Source of the DNA: Desulfovibrio sp. | GTDB lineage: Bacteria > Desulfobacterota > Desulfovibrionia > Desulfovibrionales > Desulfovibrionaceae | Reading direction: 5' to 3' | Assembly: GCA_028708195.1 (NCBI GenBank) | Contig: JAQVZK010000114.1 | Span: forward strand, 1-7,400 | DNA: 7,400 nucleotides | Shown here: positions 1 to 4,528 of the stretch, piece by piece | Numbering within the stretch: the stretch's first letter is position 1 | Layout: each line of letters begins with the position of its first letter | The notes under the pieces: generated by a model | Told to the model about the DNA's origin: nothing | The model's input: only the letters and a program-made list of their open reading frames with translations | The model's database searches: none | Translations under genes and position numbers: made by a program

Positions 1-127
1 TAGCGGCAATGTGCCGCTTGAACTGGCGGCCTAGAAAATGCCTTGGGTTTAAGACACCCTATGAAGTTTTTTTAGAAGACGCCAATACCCAAGGACTGGG
101 TGTTGCACTTTGAACTTGAAACCGCGC
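1..127 (+). mobile_element. Right end of an IS30-family insertion sequence
   Basis: The transposase stop codon overlaps the string TTGCACTTTGAACTTGAAAC at about 103-122. IS30-family elements typically end in a terminal inverted repeat that overlaps the 3' end of the transposase gene. The exact outer boundary near 122-128 is an estimate, because the left repeat and the target duplication are outside the window. Sequence composition changes abruptly to A/T tracts from about 130. Confidence 0.55.
3..113 (+). CDS. IS30-family transposase, C-terminal fragment (5' end outside window)
   Basis: Reading in frame from base 3 gives 36 residues ending at a TGA at 111-113. They include the block RPRKCLGFKTPYEVF, which is the characteristic end of the DDE integrase domain of IS30-family transposases (usual form RPRKxLGxxTPxEVF). 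These enzymes cut and join the ends of their insertion sequence. Only the last part is visible; the catalytic DDE residues and the N-terminal helix-turn-helix would lie left of the window. Nothing shows whether the full gene is intact. The tail after the block (LEDANTQGLGVAL) also matches the way such proteins end inside the right terminal repeat of the element. Family assignment is confident; the subgroup is not determined. Confidence 0.82.
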   Translation, partial: AAMCRLNWRPRKCLGFKTPYEVFLEDANTQGLGVAL

Positions 128-563
128 TGTATAAAAAACCCCTTTTTTTTAAAAAATTTTGACAGCCCCTCCCACAAAAAACTTGTTTGCCTGTAAGTCA
201 GAAAAAGTAATGAAGATACACCATTAATAATATTGACTACTGCCTTCAACAAGGCACGCACGCAATTTCAAATTCTCGTACCAAGTGATTACTAAGAAAA
301 AACCGCTTTCAGTGGCATGGACAGCGAATAACAATGGGTGTAGCACCAAATCAAACTTGCCCGACCGAGCTGTATTACTGGACTTAAATGCAGCGCGGGC
401 CTTGCTGTGGCGCTTTTTTCAGCAGTATCTCAAGCGGAGGGTATACGACGCTGATAAGCTACTTTTTGTGCATAATTTTTTTGGGTTCCGGGTGTTTTTT
501 CTGGGTGTGGTAAGCCTGACCACCAGCCCGGTTGAGAAAGTCAAGCCCTAACGGGAGTAAACA
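128..563. other. AT-rich intergenic leader between IS end and cstA
   Basis: No convincing gene is seen here. An 18-bp A/T run at 143-160 abuts a perfect TTGACA at 159-164, but no good -10 box follows at 16-19 bp. A small hairpin (TGCCTT/AAGGCA) lies at 241-256. A weak stem AGCGC/GCGCT at 392-396/410-414 followed by six T's at 414-419 could be a weak terminator or attenuator. A CATAAT at 471-476 lacks a matching -35. The cstA promoter is therefore not pinned down. The 88-codon open frame at 285-551 has no family signature and no ribosome site and is treated as noncoding. Confidence 0.5.
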
Positions 564-2405
564 ATGGAAGCTCTTGAAAACATTAATGCCATAACGCTTG
601 TGTTTGCGGCATTGTGTATTTTTGCCGTCGCATACCGTGTGTACGGTATTTTTTTGGCAAATAAAGTACTGCGGCTCGACAACAGCCGCATCATGCCTTC
701 GGTACGGTTTGCCGATGGACACGACTATGTGAAAACCAACGAATATGTCCTCTACGGACACCATTTTGCGGCCATTGCCGCCGCAGGGCCTCTTGTGGGC
801 CCAGTGCTGGCGGCGCAGTTCGGCTATCTGCCGGGCGCGCTATGGATTCTTGTTGGCTGCGTTCTTGGCGGCGCGGTTCACGATATGGTGGTTCTTTTTG
901 CCTCAGTGCGTCACAAAGGCCAGAGCCTTGCCGCCATCGCCACTCGTGAAATCGGCCCCGTCACTGGCACAGTAGCCGGTATAGCCATCCTGTGTATTCT
1001 TATCCTCACCCTGGCCGGACTTTCACTGGCCTGCATCAGCGCCATGCACAACGCCCCCTGGTCGTTGTTTATCGTTGTTATCACCATGCCCATAGCCATG
1101 ATTATGGGCCTCATCATGCGCTTCAAGCAGAACAGCGTGCTGCTGGCCAGTCTTTTGGGTCTGGTGCTGCTGGTCGTGGGCATTTTGAGCGGCCATGACC
1201 TCATGAAGCAGGATGTGCTTGGCTGGGCTTTTGACTGGGACAGAAATACCGTGGCCATTGCCATTGCCGTTTACGGCTTCTTTGCCTCGGTTCTGCCCGT
1301 GTGGTTCTTGCTCGTGCCGCGTGACTATCTTTCCACCTATCTGAAGATTGGCACCATTCTTATGCTGACCGTGGGCATCATCTTTGTGCAGCCCACCATT
1401 CTCATGCCCACCATCACGCCCTTCATCTACGGCGGTGGCCCTGTGATCGGCGGGCCCGTGCTGCCCTTCATCTTCATCACCATTGCCTGCGGTGCCATCT
1501 CTGGCTTCCACGCCATTATTGGCACGGGTACAACACCCAAGATGCTCGGTAAAGAGCGCGACATTCTCTTTGTCGGCTACGGCGCCATGCTGACCGAAGG
1601 CTTTGTGGCCATGATGGCCCTTATCGCCGCCTGCACGCTGATGCCCGGCGACTATTTTGCCATCAATGCCACCCCTGCCAAGTTCGACGCCCTTTTGGCC
1701 GTGCACCCCAACCTGCACACAGTTGACCTGGGCTTCTTTGAAGAAAAGATCGGCCTTAACCTGCACGCCCGTCCTGGCGGCGCAGTGTCACTGGCTGTGG
1801 GCATGGCGCACATCTTCCACAAGATCCCCTACATGGATCACCTGATGGCCTACTGGTACAACTTTGCCGTCATGTTTGAAGCGGTCTTTATTCTGACCGC
1901 CATTGACTCCGGCACACGCGTAGGCCGCTTCTTCCTTCAGGAAATGCTCAGCAAGGTATACGCTCCCTTTGGTGACAAAAACTGGACACCCGGTGTCATC
2001 ATTACCAGTCTTGCGTTCACATCCATGTGGGGCTACCTGGTTTACACCGGCAACATCAGCAACATCTGGCCGCTCTTTGGTATGAGCAACCAACTGCTGG
2101 CTGCCTGCGCCCTTATCGTCTGCACCAGCATGCTGCTGCGTATGAACAGGGGCAAGTACTGCCTTATGACCGCCATCCCCGGTGTGTTCATGACGGTAGT
2201 GACCTTCTGGGCTGGCTACCTGCAGCTGACCACCGACTATATCCCCAACGGCAAGTACCTGCTGGCCGCTCTGGCCTGCCTGGTCATGGTGCTTATGGTC
2301 TTTGTCATCGTCGGCACATTCCGCCGCTGGACTGAACTTATGGGCATTAAGACCCTGGTTACAGACTCCTACGGTGAAAGCGTGCGCGAACTTGTAGAAG
2401 AATAA
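564..2405 (+). CDS. cstA: CstA-family carbon starvation transporter (peptide/pyruvate uptake)
   Basis: This is a 613-residue, very hydrophobic, multi-pass inner-membrane protein. It matches the CstA/BtsT family, whose characterised members take up peptides (CstA) or pyruvate (BtsT) using ion gradients. Family blocks are visible in order: NEYVLYGHHFAAIAAAGPLV near residues 59-78; the GxVHDMVVLFASVRHKGQS segment near 102-121; GFHAIIGTGTTPKML near 314-328, close to E. coli CstA; and WPLFGMSNQLLAA near 502-514 in the C-terminal membrane domain. E. coli CstA and BtsT are about 700 residues, so this is a shorter form, but it retains both ends. The start ATG has GGGAG at 553-557, six bases upstream. 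It is monocistronic: a spacer of about 430 bases precedes it and a strong terminator follows. The substrate (peptide or pyruvate) cannot be decided from sequence. Confidence 0.95.
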   Translation: MEALENINAITLVFAALCIFAVAYRVYGIFLANKVLRLDNSRIMPSVRFADGHDYVKTNEYVLYGHHFAAIAAAGPLVGPVLAAQFGYLPGALWILVGCVLGGAVHDMVVLFASVRHKGQSLAAIATREIGPVTGTVAGIAILCILILTLAGLSLACISAMHNAPWSLFIVVITMPIAMIMGLIMRFKQNSVLLASLLGLVLLVVGILSGHDLMKQDVLGWAFDWDRNTVAIAIAVYGFFASVLPVWFLLVPRDYLSTYLKIGTILMLTVGIIFVQPTILMPTITPFIYGGGPVIGGPVLPFIFITIACGAISGFHAIIGTGTTPKMLGKERDILFVGYGAMLTEGFVAMMALIAACTLMPGDYFAINATPAKFDALLAVHPNLHTVDLGFFEEKIGLNLHARPGGAVSLAVGMAHIFHKIPYMDHLMAYWYNFAVMFEAVFILTAIDSGTRVGRFFLQEMLSKVYAPFGDKNWTPGVIITSLAFTSMWGYLVYTGNISNIWPLFGMSNQLLAACALIVCTSMLLRMNRGKYCLMTAIPGVFMTVVTFWAGYLQLTTDYIPNGKYLLAALACLVMVLMVFVIVGTFRRWTELMGIKTLVTDSYGESVRELVEE

Positions 2406-2422
2406 TCCGATACTCTTCCGCT

Positions 2423-2454
2423 AAAAAGGGCCGCTGCTTTGCAGCGGCCCTTTT
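2423..2454 (+). terminator. Rho-independent terminator of cstA
   Basis: A perfect 10-bp G/C-rich stem GGGCCGCTGC / GCAGCGGCCC (2428-2437 and 2441-2450) with a TTT loop is followed by TTTT and preceded by AAAAA. It starts about 18 bases after the cstA stop. The flanking A-run could let it work in the other direction too. Confidence 0.92.
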
Positions 2455-2565
2455 GCACGTTGAAAACAAAAAAATACTGCGCATTGCGGCAATTGGCAGG
2501 CAATTATGCGCCTTGCAGCAAATTTTGTGAAAATTACAGTTTGCCAATGACAACGTCATTTGATA

Positions 2566-2600
2566 GGTTGACTGAACAAACAGTCAGCCCTCTGTATACA
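2566..2600 (+). promoter_or_regulatory. Palindromic operator-like site with possible promoter
   Basis: TTGACTGAACAAACAGTCA (2568-2586) is a dyad with TGACTG/CAGTCA arms. With wobble pairing the arms extend to 9 bp (2566-2574/2581-2589). Dyads of this kind are typical of TetR-family operators. TTGACT at 2568-2573 and TATACA at 2595-2600 resemble promoter boxes, but their spacing of 21 bp is too long for a standard sigma-70 promoter. No TetR gene is present nearby. It could also be only an RNA hairpin. Confidence 0.35.
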
Positions 2601-2621
2601 AATCCATCAGCAGAGCGCGAG

Positions 2622-2717
2622 ACAAAATGTACCAGCCAACCGGCAAGAGACAATGGGTATGGCACCGCTGCTCCCGCCATATGACATGTACTGACGGCGT
2701 TGGCAGGTACATTTTGT
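2622..2717. repeat. 19-bp inverted repeat enclosing 58 bp
   Basis: ACAAAATGTACCAGCCAAC at 2622-2640 is matched by its reverse complement at 2699-2717 with a single mismatch. Inside is a smaller inverted pair, TATGGC/GCCATA (2658-2663/2676-2681). The length of 96 bp and long arms would fit a miniature inverted-repeat element or a structured RNA. No target duplication is evident in the flanks. Confidence 0.75.
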
Positions 2718-2753
2718 GCTGTTCATAATGTTTGCGGTAGGAAGATTTTCATA

Positions 2754-2778
2754 CCAAAAACCTGGCGGGTAAGCCCGC
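2754..2778 (-). terminator. Possible weak terminator after the 2783-2986 reverse ORF
   Basis: On the minus strand a 5-bp stem GCGGG/CCCGC with a 4-nt loop (2765-2778) is followed, after four bases, by five T's. The stem is short. The same bases also pair with 2813-2822, so the terminator reading is uncertain. Confidence 0.3.
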
Positions 2779-2782
2779 TTAA

Positions 2783-2986
2783 TTACGCCGATCTGGAAAA
2801 GACGGGACCGCATACCCGCCAGACGCGTTGAGGGTCAAACCACATCGCGCTTCCACCATTGGCCGCCAAGTGCTCCCAGGCGACGACAAACGCGCGCCAC
2901 CGGGGAGACACCTCTGCAGCACGGCCAAGCATCGGTAAAGCCTGAGGTTCCTTGCAATCCTTTCGCATCAGGCGGGCTTGAATCAA
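2783..2986 (-). CDS. Doubtful small hypothetical protein, possibly a gene remnant
   Basis: The frame encodes up to 67 residues from a TTG, or 61 from the first ATG at 2966-2968, with no clear ribosome site. The product is not recognised; it has a soluble, Trp- and Arg-rich composition (core RAFVVAWEHLAANGG). In its favour, the segment is more GC-rich than its flanks and the residue usage looks protein-like. A small stem followed by T's (2754-2778 on the minus strand) lies right after the stop. Against it, the frame begins directly beside an opposite-strand terminator and has no promoter. It may be the 3' part of a decayed accessory gene. Confidence 0.3.
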   Translation of the reverse strand: MIQARLMRKDCKEPQALPMLGRAAEVSPRWRAFVVAWEHLAANGGSAMWFDPQRVWRVCGPVFSRSA

Positions 2987-2991
2987 ACGCC

Positions 2992-3023
2992 AAGGCCCCG
3001 GTCATACTGACCGGGGCCTTTTT
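2992..3023 (+). terminator. Strong orphan Rho-independent terminator
   Basis: A perfect 13-bp stem AAGGCCCCGGTCA / TGACCGGGGCCTT (2992-3004 and 3008-3020) with a TAC loop runs into TTTTT (3019-3023). The T tail is on the plus strand only. No convincing plus-strand gene precedes it after the cstA terminator, so it must serve an unrecognised transcript or a lost gene. Confidence 0.85.
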
Positions 3024-3151
3024 GTATCAGCCGCCCGCAGATGATTTTTCTCGGGCAGGCAAGAACCTCAATGCTAGCGCACAGTCTGCTTGGCGGCAGT
3101 GGTGTGCCTGGGCCGTGTTATCTGCCCCGCCCCACTAAAAACCCCCCTTTT

Positions 3152-3232
3152 TCAGACGCAAAAAACGGCGGGCTACTTATTCAGTAGCTCGCCGTTGCCA
3201 TTTGCTCTATGGCGGAGAGGGAGAGATTTGAA
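3152..3232 (-). repeat. Distal attachment-site copy: displaced tRNA-Ser 3' end plus terminator
   Basis: These bases are identical to 4082-4162 except for G at 3171 in place of A. The part at 3210-3232 equals the last 23 bases of tRNA-Ser on the minus strand (CCA, discriminator, acceptor strand, part of the T arm). The match ends in the T-loop, so this is not a functional tRNA gene. Confidence 0.9.
3160..3195 (-). terminator. Duplicated tRNA-Ser terminator, now downstream of the XRE gene
   Basis: Stem arms lie at 3165-3177 and 3183-3195 with a 5-nt loop and six T's on the minus strand (plus-strand A's at 3160-3165). The single base difference from the right copy (3171) creates one mismatch in the stem. 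It lies 122 bases beyond the XRE stop and probably ends that transcript. Confidence 0.75.
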
Positions 3233-3316
3233 ATGTGATTATATCTATCCTGAATTATTAAAGTAATCGTTAAGTAGATAATTTCTTACCCTAAAAGTTA
3301 CCCGGCGAAAACTTTT

Positions 3317-3526
3317 TCACTTTTTTTGATTTTCTTCATCGTACAGGTCTTTCGTGGTAACGCCCAAAGCCTGGGCGATTGTCTCCAACGTGGAGAGGCG
3401 GCATTCACTGATCATGGCGCCACGCGCACGAGTAATCGTCTGGCTTGAAACGCCTGTCTTTTCTTCAAGCTGCTTGTAGGTAACGTCGAGCCGTTCCATG
3501 ATTTCCTTGAGATTACTTCTGATCAT
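3317..3526 (-). CDS. Cro/CI-type (XRE) helix-turn-helix regulator
   Basis: This is a 69-residue protein consisting of a single lambda-repressor-like DNA-binding domain. The helix-turn-helix runs from about residue 16 to 36 (YKQLEEKTGVSSQTITRAR), followed by the typical third part LSTLETIAQALGVTTKDLY. This short form resembles stand-alone Cro-like proteins (HTH_26-type) in phages and islands. The start ATG at 3524-3526 is preceded by GAGGTG at a 5-base distance, a good ribosome site. It is divergent from the CI-like gene, with a 118-bp shared control region holding repeated operator-like sites. By analogy with phage switches it probably represses one or both of these promoters. No toxin gene is adjacent, so an antitoxin role is unsupported. 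Confidence 0.85.
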   Translation of the reverse strand: MIRSNLKEIMERLDVTYKQLEEKTGVSSQTITRARGAMISECRLSTLETIAQALGVTTKDLYDEENQKK

Positions 3527-3543
3527 TAGCCCACCTCAGTGTG

Positions 3544-3591
3544 CTAATGTATCAAAGTTGATTTTCCAAGTTTACGGTGATATATCAAAGT
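3544..3591. promoter_or_regulatory. Divergent control region: two operator-like repeats and a promoter for the CI-like gene
   Basis: TATCAAAGT occurs at 3550-3558 and again at 3583-3591, 33 bp apart or about three helical turns. The surrounding bases are also similar, and 3578-3587 is a perfect palindrome (TGATATATCA). A plausible plus-strand promoter is TTGATT at 3558-3563, a 17-bp spacer, and TATATC at 3581-3586. The repeats thus touch the -35 and cover the -10, as expected for repressor binding. A minus-strand promoter for the XRE gene must overlap here but is not clear. Confidence 0.6.
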
Positions 3592-3644
3592 ATAACTCGG
3601 CCAGCCTTATCACTACCGACTTTTTTACCAAAGAAGACAAACAG

Positions 3645-4058
3645 ATGGACGACAAACCAATGCCAGACTTCAAAGAAGCGATGAGCCGTATTCAGCTTGT
3701 TACTGGATGCGGGACGCAACAGGAGCTAGCTTCACTTTTGGGTATAAAGCAATCTTCGATTTCGGATGCAAAAAAGAGAGGAAGTATCCCATCAGACTGG
3801 TTGCTTACTTTGTGGAGGAAGAAAGGAGTTAACCCGGATTGGATTTTGTGGGGACAAGGCGCAAAATGGTTGCAAGCTGCCGAGATCCTGAACGCTGCTA
3901 TCCCCCCAATAATATACCTAAAAGAAGTGCACCCTCCAGAAGAGTGTTCAATAGAGGAACTCATTATAGAAATCGTAAGAAGAGTTATAAATACCTCACA
4001 TTACGCCAGCTATGAAGCTGGTCCAAGTGGCATAGTTTCTACTTCTGATCGCTCCTAA
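3645..4058 (+). CDS. Phage CI-repressor N-domain regulator, no C-terminal peptidase
   Basis: This is a 137-residue protein. Residues about 8-72 match the bacteriophage CI repressor helix-turn-helix domain (Phage_CI_repr type). The helix-turn-helix QQELASLLGIKQSSISDAKK lies at 25-44, followed by the hallmark IPSDWL (48-53) and NPDWILWGQG (63-72). The remaining 65 residues contain an acidic helix (SIEELIIEIVRRV) and lack the S24/LexA-like self-cleavage domain of full CI repressors. It would therefore not be inactivated by RecA-type cleavage. The frame is open back to 3498, but that would run across the promoter and operators. ATG 3645, with a weak AAGAAG eight bases upstream, is preferred; ATG 3660 is an alternative. 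Its probable role is repression of element genes, now mostly lost. Confidence 0.82.
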   Translation: MDDKPMPDFKEAMSRIQLVTGCGTQQELASLLGIKQSSISDAKKRGSIPSDWLLTLWRKKGVNPDWILWGQGAKWLQAAEILNAAIPPIIYLKEVHPPEECSIEELIIEIVRRVINTSHYASYEAGPSGIVSTSDRS

Positions 4059-4081
4059 TAATGGGGGGACTACCACCCCTC

Positions 4082-4162
4082 TCAGACGCAAAAAACGGCG
4101 AGCTACTTATTCAGTAGCTCGCCGTTGCCATTTGCTCTATGGCGGAGAGGGAGAGATTTGAA
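4082..4162 (-). repeat. Proximal attachment-site copy within the tRNA-Ser 3' end
   Basis: This is the right-hand partner of the 81-bp direct repeat. It contains the tRNA-Ser terminator and the final 23 bases of the tRNA gene. The neighbouring bases on its right complete an intact tRNA, as expected when an integrated element restores the gene it enters. Confidence 0.9.
4090..4125 (-). terminator. Rho-independent terminator of tRNA-Ser
   Basis: A perfect 13-bp stem ACGGCGAGCTACT / AGTAGCTCGCCGT (4095-4107 and 4113-4125) with a 5-nt loop is followed on the minus strand by TTTTTT. It starts 14 bases past the tRNA CCA end. On the plus strand the stem has no T tail, so it would stop the convergent CI-like transcript only poorly. 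Confidence 0.93.
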
Positions 4163-4234
4163 CTCTCGATACAGGTTTAAGCCCGTATACTCGCTTAGCA
4201 GGCGAGCTCCTTCGGCCGACTCGGACACCTCTCC
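4140..4234 (-). tRNA. tRNA-Ser (anticodon GCU)
   Basis: On the minus strand the acceptor GGAGAGG pairs with CCTCTCC, followed by discriminator G and an encoded CCA. The anticodon arm is CTCGC-CTGCTAA-GCGAG, giving anticodon GCT for codons AGC/AGU. The long variable arm is the serine-type class II feature, and the T-loop is TTCAAAT. Length is 95 bases including CCA. The 3' end serves as an integration site for the adjacent element. Confidence 0.96.
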
Positions 4235-4271
4235 GCGTGTCGGACGCAATACGCCCGGAATGCAGAAGTGC

Positions 4272-4300
4272 AAGCTAGCTCAGGTTGGCATGGCTGTCAA
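4272..4300 (-). promoter_or_regulatory. Promoter of tRNA-Ser
   Basis: On the minus strand a perfect TTGACA (plus 4295-4300), a 17-bp spacer and TAGCTT (plus 4272-4277) lie about 38 bases before the mature tRNA 5' end. The -10 is weak (3 of 6 bases) but the spacing and position are right. Confidence 0.55.
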
Positions 4301-4424
4301 GCATCCGGGTATTTTTGTTCCTTTTCTTCTGGCTGCTCCCGGCTTTTTGGGGCACGCCCACAACAGCAAGTCCAGCAGCAGAGGCAGAGCCAACAACCTG
4401 ATATTCTTCCATGCTGCCGCAGGG

Positions 4425-4459
4425 CAGCGCCTGCGCGGGGCCTGTACAGCGCCTGCGCG
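4425..4459. repeat. 13-bp direct repeat just upstream of the glnS promoter
   Basis: CAGCGCCTGCGCG occurs at 4425-4437 and 4447-4459, 22 bp apart (about two helical turns). It sits immediately before the -35 box at 4461. It could be an activator or repressor binding pair or a chance GC-rich repeat. Confidence 0.6.
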
Positions 4460-4460
4460 A

Positions 4461-4493
4461 TTGACCCCCGCCCCTGCTTGGCGTAGCTATACA
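4461..4493 (+). promoter_or_regulatory. Candidate glnS promoter
   Basis: TTGACC at 4461-4466 is followed after 17 bp by TAGCTA (4484-4489), overlapping TATACA (4488-4493). Transcription would begin near 4496-4500, about 30 bases before the preferred glnS start. Confidence 0.5.
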
Positions 4494-4528
4494 GTTTACA
4501 TTATCGCCAGGAAGTAATGGAGCGCAGT

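Larger units (their letters stand above)
2455..3151. other. About 700 bases without a convincing gene, rich in inverted repeats
   Basis: This stretch between the cstA terminator and the left att copy contains a palindrome (2566-2589), a 19-bp inverted repeat (2622-2717), a 10-bp inverted repeat CTGGCGGGTA/TACCCGCCAG (2762-2771/2813-2822), one weak reverse ORF and an orphan terminator (2992-3023). Bases 3024-3151 show nothing recognisable. The mix suggests decayed accessory DNA, or a structured transcript ending at 3023. Confidence 0.5.
3152..4162. mobile_element. Miniature or collapsed integrative element in tRNA-Ser
   Basis: The two ends are an 81-bp direct repeat with one mismatch (3152-3232 and 4082-4162), exactly 930 bp apart. 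The right copy is the 3' end of the intact tRNA-Ser gene plus its terminator. The left copy is a displaced duplicate. The repeat stops within the T-loop sequence of the tRNA, a classic crossover zone for tyrosine integrases. The interior of about 850 bp is lower in GC than cstA and glnS and encodes only a Cro/XRE-like and a CI-like regulator, arranged divergently as in a phage immunity region. No integrase is present. It is either a prophage or island remnant after internal deletion, or a non-autonomous element. Confidence 0.8.

Noticed and set aside
285..551. 88-codon plus-strand frame upstream of cstA
   Set aside because: No ribosome site, no recognisable domain, odd composition; better explained as leader DNA.
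1023..1766. Reverse-strand open frame of 247 codons opposite cstA
   Set aside because: It lies wholly within cstA, and its His/Gly/Gln-rich composition is typical of an antisense shadow of a membrane protein gene.
2628..2729. 33-codon mini-ORF starting at ATG 2628 within the inverted repeat
   Set aside because: No Shine-Dalgarno sequence, no family match, and the sequence is constrained by the inverted repeat.
2820..2990. Cobalamin riboswitch or SRP RNA in the GC-rich block before the orphan terminator
   Set aside because: Conserved boxes of these RNAs could not be found on either strand.
3210..3232. Second tRNA-Ser gene at the left repeat
   Set aside because: Only the last 23 bases of the tRNA are present; no anticodon arm or promoter, so it is an att remnant.
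3152..4162. CRISPR-like or toxin-antitoxin interpretation of the repeat and small regulators
   Set aside because: There are only two repeat copies 930 bp apart, matching a tRNA end, and no toxin-like partner gene next to the XRE protein.
4125..4517. 130-codon plus-strand frame across tRNA-Ser
   Set aside because: It covers the antisense of tRNA-Ser, its promoter and the glnS promoter region; noncoding by context.
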